A stretch of DNA of 64,000 nucleotides from an uncultured Clostridia bacterium (GTDB lineage Bacteria; Bacillota; Clostridia; Christensenellales; Borkfalkiaceae). The stretch's first letter is position 1. Every line of letters starts with the position of its first letter. The notes beneath the pieces are model-generated. The model worked only from the letters and a program-made list of their open reading frames with translations. It had not been told where the DNA came from and did not search any database. Made by a program: the position numbers and the translations under genes. Of this stretch, positions 50,393 through 57,888 are shown one piece after another. The stretch spans positions 1 through 64,000 of the forward strand of contig CANQMN010000010.1 in assembly GCA_947624965.1 (NCBI GenBank). The letters run 5' to 3'.

Positions 50393-51816
50393 TGAGGAAC
50401 GAAAGGCATAAACTTTGCTATCCGAATTACAACAAGAACGGCGTTCTGATTTCATACCGATTTTTCTATACGGGCAAAGACCCTTTAAGCGGTGCGCCAA
50501 AGCAATTTACCAAGTGTTGGAAAGTCCCCACGGGCTTGACCGCAAAGGAAATCGAGCGGGAGCGCAGAGCGGCTGAAATCGCTTTTATCCAAGAAGCGGA
50601 GAAGAAATCGCTCGGAACATATATCCCCGACACCAATGTCCTTTTCGGCGACTTTGCCGACCAATGGCTTGAAACCGTGAAATTGAGGAGCGACAGCGGC
50701 TATTCGAGCTATGAATCCGCAAAAACTCATCTCCCGATACTGAAAGCCCATTTCGGGAATTGCCTGTTACGCAATATCACCCCGCGAATGATACAGTCCT
50801 TCTACAACTACCTTACCACACGCACATACACGAAAAGCACCGTAACCGTCAAGAAGTCAATCCAAGACCTCTTACGGGAGCATAAGCTGAACAAGACCAC
50901 AGCGGCAAAAGCCTGCGGCATTGGCAAGCCTACTTTTGCGGCGGCTACGGTTATAGGCAAGAAAGTCAGTTTGCAGACGGCTCAAAAGATATGCGGGTAT
51001 TTCAAAATCCCGATAGACCGTTATTTTACCGTCGAAACCGTGCGGGAGAAATACTCCGTCGCTACGAACAGGGGCATACGGACACTTCTCGTTATGATAC
51101 TCAACTCCGCACGGAAGCAACAACTCATCGAGTACAACTACGCCACAAAGGAATATACCGAGCCTATCAAGGGGACGGAAAAGGGCAAGCGTTTTTACAG
51201 CGACAGCGAGGCACGGCGATTTCTCCAATTGACAATGGAAGAGAAAGACATCCGAAAGAAAACCGTCTTTTCGCTATTCCTCTATTTGGGCTTACGCAAC
51301 GCCGAACTATGCGGGCTTGAATGGCAGGACATAGACTTTGAACAAGGCACTCTCACCGTATCGCGCAACTCGATTTACTTTTCCGACTTCGGCGTTTGCA
51401 CGAAAGCACCCAAAACGCAAAACTCGGCGAGGACGGTATCAATGCCGCCGAAGCTGATAGAGTTACTGCACGAGTATAAGGAATGGTGGGACGACCAAAA
51501 GGAACAGCACGGCGACCTTTGGCAAGAGAGCAAGCGGCTGTTCCTCAACGACAACGGGAAACCGATACACCCTTCCACGCCGAGCAACTGGCTTGAAAAG
51601 TTTCAGGCAGAACACGGGCTAGCCCACGTTTCTCCCCATGCGCTCCGACATACAAGTATAACCTTACAAGTAATGGCGGGTATCCCCATAAAAGCCGTAT
51701 CACAACGAGCAGGACACGCTAACGAGGCGATAACGCTTAATATCTACACGCACCTACTGCAAGAGGAAGATAGACGAGCCGCCGCAAAGTTCGACACTTA
51801 CCTTTCGCCACAGTAA
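50392..51816 (+). CDS. Tyrosine-family site-specific integrase with inserted HTH
   Basis: 474 residues from ATG 50392. An N-terminal arm-binding region, a core-binding domain (about 80-150), then an unusual insert SIQDLLREHKLNKTTAAKACGIGKPTFAAATVIGKKVSLQTAQKICGYFKI that reads as an XRE-type HTH. The catalytic domain shows LFLYLGLRNAELCGL (Arg), HALRHTSI (His-x-x-Arg), AGHANEAITLNIYTH (His and the Tyr nucleophile). It recombines the tRNA anticodon-loop core. Lies 59 nt from the tRNA at the right end. Confidence 0.95.
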   Translation: MRNERHKLCYPNYNKNGVLISYRFFYTGKDPLSGAPKQFTKCWKVPTGLTAKEIERERRAAEIAFIQEAEKKSLGTYIPDTNVLFGDFADQWLETVKLRSDSGYSSYESAKTHLPILKAHFGNCLLRNITPRMIQSFYNYLTTRTYTKSTVTVKKSIQDLLREHKLNKTTAAKACGIGKPTFAAATVIGKKVSLQTAQKICGYFKIPIDRYFTVETVREKYSVATNRGIRTLLVMILNSARKQQLIEYNYATKEYTEPIKGTEKGKRFYSDSEARRFLQLTMEEKDIRKKTVFSLFLYLGLRNAELCGLEWQDIDFEQGTLTVSRNSIYFSDFGVCTKAPKTQNSARTVSMPPKLIELLHEYKEWWDDQKEQHGDLWQESKRLFLNDNGKPIHPSTPSNWLEKFQAEHGLAHVSPHALRHTSITLQVMAGIPIKAVSQRAGHANEAITLNIYTHLLQEEDRRAAAKFDTYLSPQ

Positions 51817-51833
51817 AGAAAAAGAATCCGAGG

Positions 51834-51870
51834 AAAGGAAAAAGACTATCTTTCGATAGCCTTTTTCTTT
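51834..51870 (+). terminator. Terminator after the integrase
   Basis: Stem AAAAAG.CTATC / GATAG.CTTTTT with a TTTC loop and a T-rich tail, ending just before the tRNA. Confidence 0.75.
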
Positions 51871-51874
51871 GTTT

Positions 51875-51950
51875 TGGAGCTACTGGTGGGACTCGGACCC
51901 ACGACCTGTTGATTACGAATCAACTGCTCTACCAGCTGAGCCACAGTAGC
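51875..51950 (-). tRNA. Element-borne tRNA-Thr(CGU)
   Basis: 76 nt with encoded CCA. Acceptor GCTACTG/CAGTAGC, D stem GCTC/GAGC, anticodon stem GTTGA/TCAAC with loop TTCGTAA (anticodon CGT), T stem GTGGG/CCCAC, discriminator T. It differs from the split host gene in D loop, anticodon stem and T arm. The T loop is TCCGAGT, so position 55 is C rather than the near-universal T. It lies on the same strand as, and downstream of, the host tRNA promoter and 5' half, so that promoter probably now drives it. Confidence 0.95.
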
Positions 51951-51977
51951 ATTTTTACCTGTTTTTGCAGGTGTTTT

Positions 51978-51994
51978 TTACAGATTTTTTACAG
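51978..51994 (+). repeat. Right copy of the 17-bp terminal repeat
   Basis: TTACAGATTTTTTACAG, identical to the left-end copy. Between the replacement tRNA and attR; no gene in 51951-52097. Confidence 0.65.
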
Positions 51995-52024
51995 TTTCTT
52001 TGCCGTTAGCGTCGCAATCCTCGA

Positions 52025-52069
52025 TTTTCAGGCGATTTCCACGAGTTTTAGGTGGTTTTCAGGCGATTT
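52025..52069 (+). repeat. Paired 14-bp repeats near attR (arm-site candidates)
   Basis: TTTTCAGGCGATTT occurs at 52025-52038 and 52056-52069, 31 bp apart, within 73 bp of attR. Confidence 0.6.
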
Positions 52070-52097
52070 GCTACTGTCCGTATCATTCAACCAAATA

Positions 52098-52136
52098 ATT
52101 ACGAATCAGCTGCTCTACCGACTGAGCCACAGTAGC
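52098..52136 (-). pseudogene. 5' half of the split host tRNA-Thr(CGU), with attR core
   Basis: Acceptor GCTACTG, D arm and anticodon 5' stem of the host tRNA, ending in the anticodon loop where the element begins (attR core 52098-52106, ATTACGAAT). It retains its own promoter but cannot fold into a tRNA because the element sequence that follows (ATTATTTGG) does not complete it. Confidence 0.93.
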
Positions 52137-52168
52137 AAAGATCTGCGCTTCTTCGGATGCGCTTTTTC

Positions 52169-52197
52169 ATTATAAAAAAATCTGCGGCAAAATGCAA
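52169..52197 (-). promoter_or_regulatory. Host tRNA-Thr promoter
   Basis: TTGCAT, 17-bp spacer, TATAAT; predicted start about 26 nt before the tRNA 5' end, typical of tRNA genes. 52198-52292 shows no gene. Confidence 0.8.
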
Positions 52198-52292
52198 GCG
52201 TTTTTGCGCCCAAAATAAATTTTATTTTTGCGGGAATTTGCGTTCGCGCGGTCTTTTTGCGCCGTGCGCGCCGCCGAACGGGACGCGCGCCG

Positions 52293-53183
52293 CTATTTTC
52301 GGGGAAGAATGATCTTGACCGCGCCGCTCACGACCGCGATCTCGGCGTCCCCTTCCGCGCCCTTCTCGCCGTCCAGATCCCACACGACGCCCTCGGAGCG
52401 CGCCACGCGCACGCGGTCTCCGCGCATCTTCACGATGCGCTTTCCGCTTCTCCGCGTGCCGAACAGCATGAGGCGGACGATCCCCCATCGCGCGCCCGCC
52501 CGCGCGAGGGCTCCCTCTCCGAACTGCCGCACGAGGGCGATCTCGCACAGCCCGTCGCGCATGCTTGCGCCGCGGTTGACGCGCAGCCCCGCGACCGATG
52601 TCCCGTTCATGACGAAGAGCAGCGCGAATTTGCCCTTCACCGAAGTTTCCCCGCAGGAGACCTCGGCGGAGAACGGCGTCGTCTTTCGGAGCAAACGGAG
52701 CACGAATGCGGCATACGCAAGCCATCCGAACATGCGCTTTTGCCGTTGCGGCGTCTCGTAAGAGACGCGCGTAACGGAGCCCGCCGCGGCAAGATACACG
52801 GCGTAGCGGTCGTTGACGTGCAGGCAGTCGATCTCCGAGACGCGCCCCTTGCGCAGGACGGCGAGCGCGCCGCCGAGACGGCGGGGAATGCCCAGCGCCC
52901 GCGCGGCGTCGTTCACCGTGCCCGCGGGAAGGTAGCCGAGCGCGATCTCCCGCTCCGCCGCGCCCTGCACGACGCGGTGGAACGTGCCGTCCCCGCCCGC
53001 GAACACGACGGCGGCGTACCCTTCCCCGCGTTCGCGGACGAGCCGTTCCGTCTCCTCCGCGCTCTGCGTTTCCAGAAGCTCCGCTTCGCCGAAGCGTTCC
53101 TCCAAGGCGCGCTTGATGCGCGGCAATTTGCGGGAAATATTCCCCTTACCGCTCGCGCCGTTGTACAAAAAGAGGCATTTCAC
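52293..53183 (-). CDS. Diacylglycerol-kinase-family lipid kinase
   Basis: 296 residues from GTG 53183. Nucleotide site FAGGDGTFHRVVQG and YLPAGTVNDAARALGIP are the catalytic domain of the YegS/DgkB family; VMNGTSVAGLRVN and the acidic VVWDLDGEKGAEG complete the C-terminal beta domain. It phosphorylates diacylglycerol or a related lipid. The track extension upstream of the GTG passes through the promoter. GGAGGG abuts the start and TATAAT is 6 nt away, another leaderless layout. Confidence 0.9.
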   Translation of the reverse strand: MKCLFLYNGASGKGNISRKLPRIKRALEERFGEAELLETQSAEETERLVRERGEGYAAVVFAGGDGTFHRVVQGAAEREIALGYLPAGTVNDAARALGIPRRLGGALAVLRKGRVSEIDCLHVNDRYAVYLAAAGSVTRVSYETPQRQKRMFGWLAYAAFVLRLLRKTTPFSAEVSCGETSVKGKFALLFVMNGTSVAGLRVNRGASMRDGLCEIALVRQFGEGALARAGARWGIVRLMLFGTRRSGKRIVKMRGDRVRVARSEGVVWDLDGEKGAEGDAEIAVVSGAVKIILPRK

Positions 53184-53189
53184 CCCTCC

Positions 53190-53218
53190 ATTATAGCCGC
53201 TTTTGCGCCTTTTTTCAA
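53190..53218 (-). promoter_or_regulatory. Leaderless-type promoter of the lipid kinase
   Basis: TTGAAA, 17-bp spacer, TATAAT, then GGAGGG and the GTG start codon. Confidence 0.75.
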
Positions 53219-53223
53219 CCCTT

Positions 53224-53916
53224 TCAGGAAAAAACCTCCGCGATCTCCGAGACGGCAAAGCACAGCTCCGCTTGCAGATAGCGCAGATCTTTTGCAAAGA
53301 GAATGCCCGAGGCGATCTCCGCGCCCCGCCGCTCGGCGCGGAGGAGCAGGGCGTTCCAAGCCGCGAAATCCCCCTCGCCGTTCGCCGCGCGCAGACCTTT
53401 GAGCGAGGCGCGCACACCCTTCACCGCCGTCCGCGCTTCCTCCTGCGAAAGTTCCGCGCGTTCGAGCCCGTTCGCCGCGTCGAAGAGCATGCGGGCGCAG
53501 CTGTCCGCCGTGCGGGCGTTCGCCCGCACCTGCTCCGAGAGGGCGGCGCGGTCCCCCTCCAAGGAAAGCGGGTCGGAGGCGCGGCGGACGATGCGCGTCT
53601 CCACGCCCTTCCCCGCCATGTTCTCCTGCACAAAATGCGCGTCCTCCTCCGAAAAATAGCAGGCGAGCACGACGGCGTCGTCGCCGAGCAGATATCCCGC
53701 GCCGCCCGAGAGATACACCTGCCCCGCGACCGCGCCCGCCGTCTCCGAAACGCAGTCCTGCACGAGGAAAAAATATTCCTCGTCGAATACCACTTCCGCG
53801 TATTTTCTTGTGCTCCAACGGAGCGCGCCCAAAAACAGCGCGACGACCCCCGAAAAGAGCGCGAGCAGCAGGAAGAACGCCTTCCAACCGCGCCGATGAT
53901 AGTTAGCGCCGAACAT
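53224..53916 (-). CDS. Single-span membrane protein, possible SPOR-like domain
   Basis: 230 residues: short basic N-terminus, one membrane helix (AFFLLLALFSGVVALFLGAL), then an extracytoplasmic domain. YFFLVQDCVSETAGAVAGQVYLSGGAGYLL and YFSEEDAHFVQENMAGKGVETRIVRR resemble the fold pattern of SPOR domains; a helical C-terminal half follows. TATAAT is 5 nt before the ATG. Role unknown, possibly cell envelope or sporulation. Confidence 0.65.
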   Translation of the reverse strand: MFGANYHRRGWKAFFLLLALFSGVVALFLGALRWSTRKYAEVVFDEEYFFLVQDCVSETAGAVAGQVYLSGGAGYLLGDDAVVLACYFSEEDAHFVQENMAGKGVETRIVRRASDPLSLEGDRAALSEQVRANARTADSCARMLFDAANGLERAELSQEEARTAVKGVRASLKGLRAANGEGDFAAWNALLLRAERRGAEIASGILFAKDLRYLQAELCFAVSEIAEVFS

Positions 53917-53955
53917 ATTTCATTATATGCCCCGCGCGGGGCGCGCTATGAAAGA

Positions 53956-53988
53956 GCCCCGCGGCGATATGCCGCGGGGCGTTTTTTT
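53956..53988. terminator. Terminator at the end of the prophage block
   Basis: GCCCCGCGGC / GCCGCGGGGC stem with a 5-nt loop, GTTTTTTT on plus and TCTTTC on minus, directly after the last phage gene. Confidence 0.85.
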
Positions 53989-54478
53989 ACACATAGGAGG
54001 CGAGAAGATCGTAGAGCGTCTCGTAAAATTCCCCGAGATACTGCCGCGCGAGCGAATCCATGCGATAGGCTTCGAGACGCGCGCTTGCGTCTCCCGTCGC
54101 GTTCATGTAATATTCCCGCACGATGAGGAAACGCTGGGAATAAGTGAGCGTGTAATTGGGGTTTTCGGGATAGCGGTACGGTCCGTTCGCGTTCCCCTCC
54201 GAGCCGAGCGCCTCGTACGCGAGCTGGTGCACGAGGTCGTCGCGGATCGTCTCCACTTCCTCGTCCGCCGTCTTTTGGAGCAGATCGTTTTGCTGGGTAA
54301 GCGCGGTGCTGCGGATGATGTGGTTGATGGAAAACTGCTGGGAATACGCCTCGATGTCGCGCGCCAACTGCTTTGTGATCTTGTCCTTTTTCGCCTGCGC
54401 CACGCGCACCATGGAGAGCTGTACGGCGGAGAGATCTGCGTACTCGGGCGAGGAGAGGTCGATGATGTCGATGGTCAT
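53987..54478 (-). CDS. Phage-block protein of unknown function
   Basis: 163 residues from ATG 54478, overlapping the upstream stop by ATGA. Mostly helical (MVRVAQAKKDKITKQLARDIEAYSQQFS), ends FYETLYDLLASYV. Position after the propeller-like protein suggests a small tail or accessory structural protein. No family recognised. Confidence 0.65.
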   Translation of the reverse strand: MTIDIIDLSSPEYADLSAVQLSMVRVAQAKKDKITKQLARDIEAYSQQFSINHIIRSTALTQQNDLLQKTADEEVETIRDDLVHQLAYEALGSEGNANGPYRYPENPNYTLTYSQRFLIVREYYMNATGDASARLEAYRMDSLARQYLGEFYETLYDLLASYV

Positions 54479-55770
54479 GACGGCGGCGCCTCCCTCCATT
54501 CAAAGTCGATCGCGACGATGCGCGCGTCGGGGGACGAGGAGCGCACGGTGAGGGAGAGCGTTTCGCCGCGGGGCGCGCCCGAAAAGACGATGCGCCGATT
54601 GGCGCTCCCCTTCCCCTCCGCGGTGTTCTTCTCCGAGGAGGCCGTCAGCGTAAACGTGCCCTCCCCCTCCACGATGACGGAGCGGAGAATGTGATCCCCG
54701 TTCGCAAAGGGGCGGAACCGCCCCGTGCGAAATTCGCACGCGCCGCTCCCGCCCTGCGCGTATCCGCTCGAAGCGACGAGGCGGTAGAGCTTTGTCCCCA
54801 GCGGATAATAGACGGCGTCCGACGCGGCGATCGTGTGCGTCAATAGGTCCATGCGGTAGGACGTCCCGTGCGCGACGTTGTAGACGAACATTCCGCGCCG
54901 CCCGTCGCGGAACTTCACGCGGGCATAGTAGCGGCCGCTCCAATGCACCGCTTCCGGCTCCTCCGAAAGATCGACCTCCGCGGCGAGCGGGTCGTCCACG
55001 GGGACGCTCTTGTTTCCGTCGAAGGCTGCGAAGCCGCGCTCCGTGAAAAAGAGCACGCGGCTCCCGCAGTCGGCGATGGAGCGTCCGAGAATGCGCCCCT
55101 CGCAGTAGGGATATTCGCGGATCTTGAAATTGCACGGGTCCGCCTGCGCTTCGAGCCGCCAGATCCCGCGGTCGAGGAAGATGTAGAGGAGATTGAGGCG
55201 GGGCACGAGTTTGAGCGCGTTCCCCCGATCTCTCGGCAGTTCGATGGTCCCCGGTCCGAGCGGATCGTACGGCTCTTTCAGCCAGTCCTCCGTATCGGGG
55301 CGGGCGGAATAGCGTATCCGCGCGCCGCTCATGAGGAAGGAACGGTCGTTGAGCATGGCGAGACAGGTGCCGCCGCCCGGAGCATAAAACGTTTGGATGG
55401 ACGTCCCCGTATAGATCTGAAACGCCGAACTGTTCACGCCGTAGACGCGTTCGAGCCCGCTCTTCGTCATATAGTACACCATGCAGACGGGCGGATCCGT
55501 GCACTTATCGCGGCTTTTGAGCGTGCCGTCTATCTTGTAGAGATAGTCCCCCGTAAACGCGAACACGGCGCCGTTCACCGAATAGATGCGCTCGGTGTTC
55601 TCGGGGAGGATGTTCACCTCCTCGGAGCCCTCCGAGAGGACGAGCGCGCCCGCCTCCTCGCGCAGATTGCAGAAGGAGAGTTCGGGAAATTTTTCTCTGT
55701 CCTTGAACGCGGAGAGCGGAAAGCGTGCCCTGCGGACGCCGCCCTCGGGCGGCGGAAGCGTTCCCTTCAT
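54475..55770 (-). CDS. Phage structural protein, propeller-like
   Basis: 431 residues from ATG 55770 (GGAGGTGG upstream). Repeated beta segments such as AVFAFTGDYLYKIDG, NLLYIFLDRGIWRLEA and GRYYARVKFRDGRRGMFVYN suggest a beta-propeller or beta-helix. Similar proteins act as tail or stopper components in podovirus-like heads. Overlaps both neighbours by ATGA. Assignment rests on position and predicted fold. Confidence 0.6.
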   Translation of the reverse strand: MKGTLPPPEGGVRRARFPLSAFKDREKFPELSFCNLREEAGALVLSEGSEEVNILPENTERIYSVNGAVFAFTGDYLYKIDGTLKSRDKCTDPPVCMVYYMTKSGLERVYGVNSSAFQIYTGTSIQTFYAPGGGTCLAMLNDRSFLMSGARIRYSARPDTEDWLKEPYDPLGPGTIELPRDRGNALKLVPRLNLLYIFLDRGIWRLEAQADPCNFKIREYPYCEGRILGRSIADCGSRVLFFTERGFAAFDGNKSVPVDDPLAAEVDLSEEPEAVHWSGRYYARVKFRDGRRGMFVYNVAHGTSYRMDLLTHTIAASDAVYYPLGTKLYRLVASSGYAQGGSGACEFRTGRFRPFANGDHILRSVIVEGEGTFTLTASSEKNTAEGKGSANRRIVFSGAPRGETLSLTVRSSSPDARIVAIDFEWREAPPS

Positions 55771-56315
55771 TCCCACCTCCTCCCGCGGATGCGCAGCCCG
55801 CGGCGGGGCGAACCCGCGGCGCGGAGCGCTTCCTCGAACCGCCCGTGCCAGAAATTCGCCTCCTCGTACTTTCCGCGGGAGAGGGAGAACTCCCGCGCAA
55901 CGCCCAGCGCGAGCAGCCGCTCGGAGACCGCCGCCGCGCACTCCGCTTTGTCCCCCGCGCTCTTGCGCGCGGGGGCATACGCGTACTCCACGCGCGCGGG
56001 TCCCGCGAAGTCTTTGAGGACGAGACAGGTGGGATACATGTCGTATTTCGCCTGTTTTCCGTCCTCGCCGTACACATTGAAGATCCGCACGGGCGGGTGC
56101 GCGAACACGGTGTAGAGGATCTTCCCGCCGATGGGGGTATGCGTCTCCTCCGCTTTCAGCGGAAAATGGTCGAGGGCGAGCTCGTTCTCCACGAAGTTGT
56201 ACGCCGCGACGAGCGCGGCGGCTTCCCCCTCCGTCTCCCCCGCCCGAAGCGCGGCGGCGAGATCGTCCCGCCCGAGCTCCTCCGCCGCCGAAGCGGCGAC
56301 GTCCCGCACGAGCAT
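55767..56315 (-). CDS. Probable head-tail connector protein
   Basis: 182 residues; helical N-terminus (AASAAEELGRDDLAAALRAGETEGEAAALVAAYNFVENELAL), then a beta region. Position immediately after the major capsid gene and the size fit a connector/adaptor. No strong motif. Confidence 0.6.
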   Translation of the reverse strand: MLVRDVAASAAEELGRDDLAAALRAGETEGEAAALVAAYNFVENELALDHFPLKAEETHTPIGGKILYTVFAHPPVRIFNVYGEDGKQAKYDMYPTCLVLKDFAGPARVEYAYAPARKSAGDKAECAAAVSERLLALGVAREFSLSRGKYEEANFWHGRFEEALRAAGSPRRGLRIRGRRWE

Positions 56316-56319
56316 GGCG

Positions 56320-57474
56320 TTACTCCTCGATCCCGTCGAGCATCGCCTGCCCGCAGGGGCGGTAGCACATGAGCTCCGCGTACTTTACGAGGGTCGCCGT
56401 GTAGACGGGTTTGCCCGCGACCTGTTTGAGGATCTTCCCGTCCTCTCCCTCCAACCACTGCCAATCGCAGAGCTGGTGCAGACAGAAGTCCTTCGTGTTG
56501 AGAAGATACATCGTCCCCTCGGGGCAGAAGCGGTCGGAGACGACGGGGATGCCGTTGAAGGAGAGCGCGCGATACCCGCCCGAAAGCTCCATCGTGTCCA
56601 TGCGCTTATACTGCGAGAGGCAGGAGACGAGCGCCCTGCGCACGTCCGCGGAGCAGACGATGAAGTCGATCTTCCCGCCCGCGCTCTCCTCGACGGCGTC
56701 GATCGCCTTCTGCACCGTGCTCTCGGTGAGCTTGCCCACCTCGTGCAAGATCCGGGGGCGGAGGAAGGGATTCTTCTCGCGGGAGAGCCCGTACAGATCC
56801 CCGTCGCCGAAGATGGCTTTGAGCCCCGTGAGCTCCAACCCCCTCGAATTTTGCATCACGAGCGTGAAGCCCGTGTAGATGGAGGCGGCGACGGACGCGC
56901 CCGAGAGGGTTACCTTGCGCGCCTCCCTGTCCACCGATTCGACGACCCGCGCCTCCGCAACGCGGGACTTGCCGGCGTTGTACACGTCCACCGTCATTCC
57001 CTCGACGATGTTTTTCACCGTGTCCACGGTGTATGTGGTGCCCGTGCTCTCGGAGACCGTCGCGAGCACGCCCGAGCCGTCGCCGAACAGCATTCTGCCG
57101 AAGTTGAAGGAAGAGCTCTTCACGAGCCCGTCCATCTCGTCGTTGAGAAGGTTGACGAACGCCCCCTCGTTGTTTGCCGAGGCGCGGATCGCCTTGTCCG
57201 AGATCTCGATGACGCCGTAGAGATTTTTGAGCGGCGAGACGAACTGCGCGTAGCGGTTCCCGTTCGCCGCGGGAAGCGCGCCGTCCTCCGTGCCCGCGCC
57301 GACGCCGCCGTTGACGCCGATGCGCACCGCCTTCCGCACGTCCTTCCCCCATACGTCCGCCGTGCTCTTGCGGATGGCGGCGAGCAAGGGGTTCGCCGCC
57401 GTGTCGAGCTGTTCGCTCACGATGCCGAGATAGTACGATTTGAGGACGCTGTCCGCCGTAGTTGTGGTTACCAT
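56320..57474 (-). CDS. Phage major capsid protein (HK97 fold)
   Basis: 384 residues. RYAQFVSPLKNLYGVIEISDKAIRASAN and VNLLNDEMDGLVKSSSFNFGRMLFG match the E-loop/P-domain pattern of HK97-type capsids; FNGIPVVSDRFCPEGTMYLLN and a late tryptophan-rich strand complete the fold. No N-terminal protease delta domain, consistent with a separate scaffold. AAAAGGAG start. Confidence 0.85.
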   Translation of the reverse strand: MVTTTTADSVLKSYYLGIVSEQLDTAANPLLAAIRKSTADVWGKDVRKAVRIGVNGGVGAGTEDGALPAANGNRYAQFVSPLKNLYGVIEISDKAIRASANNEGAFVNLLNDEMDGLVKSSSFNFGRMLFGDGSGVLATVSESTGTTYTVDTVKNIVEGMTVDVYNAGKSRVAEARVVESVDREARKVTLSGASVAASIYTGFTLVMQNSRGLELTGLKAIFGDGDLYGLSREKNPFLRPRILHEVGKLTESTVQKAIDAVEESAGGKIDFIVCSADVRRALVSCLSQYKRMDTMELSGGYRALSFNGIPVVSDRFCPEGTMYLLNTKDFCLHQLCDWQWLEGEDGKILKQVAGKPVYTATLVKYAELMCYRPCGQAMLDGIEE

Positions 57475-57492
57475 TTCCGAATTTTCTCCTTT

Positions 57493-57888
57493 TTATTTTT
57501 GTTCGCGCAGATAGCCGAGGGCGAGCTTGCCCGCCTCCTCGATGCTCTTGGGGCGGTGCGGGGGCGCGGGGACCGCGCCGCCGCCCGCCATGAGGGGCAC
57601 GCCTTTGAGCGACGCGAGATAATCGCTCAACACGCGTGCGCGCACCCCCTCGTTTTCGTTGACCGCGCGGAGAAGTTCTTCCTCCGAGCAGGGCGCGCCG
57701 CCTGCCGCGTCCCTCTCGCACGGCGCGGCAAGTTGTTCTTCGAGCGCCTTCAAGCGTTGACTGCGGCGGGTAAATTCCGCTTCCAGCTCCGAATAGGCGC
57801 GCGCGAGGGCGTCGACGCTCTTGAATTTCCCCAGATCGGGCGTCCCTTCTTTGGGATCCATGCCTACGTTCTCCTCTTCCATTTTCAT
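57493..57888 (-). CDS. Probable capsid scaffolding protein
   Basis: 131 residues, acidic, coiled coil (SVDALARAYSELEAEFTRRSQRLKALEEQLA), directly before the capsid gene and overlapping the portal stop by ATGA. Order portal-scaffold-capsid is the usual phage arrangement. Confidence 0.72.
   Translation of the reverse strand: MKMEEENVGMDPKEGTPDLGKFKSVDALARAYSELEAEFTRRSQRLKALEEQLAAPCERDAAGGAPCSEEELLRAVNENEGVRARVLSDYLASLKGVPLMAGGGAVPAPPHRPKSIEEAGKLALGYLREQK

Larger units (their letters stand above)
37748..52106. mobile_element. Integrative element in the tRNA-Thr(CGU) anticodon loop
   Basis: Bounded by the direct repeat ATTACGAAT at 37748-37756 and 52098-52106, which is the anticodon loop of a split tRNA. 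Excision would remove 14350 bp and rebuild the tRNA. Base composition is clearly lower in GC than both flanks. Contents: surface lipoprotein; seven-gene kptA/SLOG operon; two-gene unit; XRE regulator; zinc-ribbon HTH protein; small HTH protein; HUH Rep; conserved small protein; tyrosine integrase; replacement tRNA-Thr. No relaxase, conjugation, capsid or lysis genes seen, so it is an integrative mobilisable or satellite-like replicon. Confidence 0.9.
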
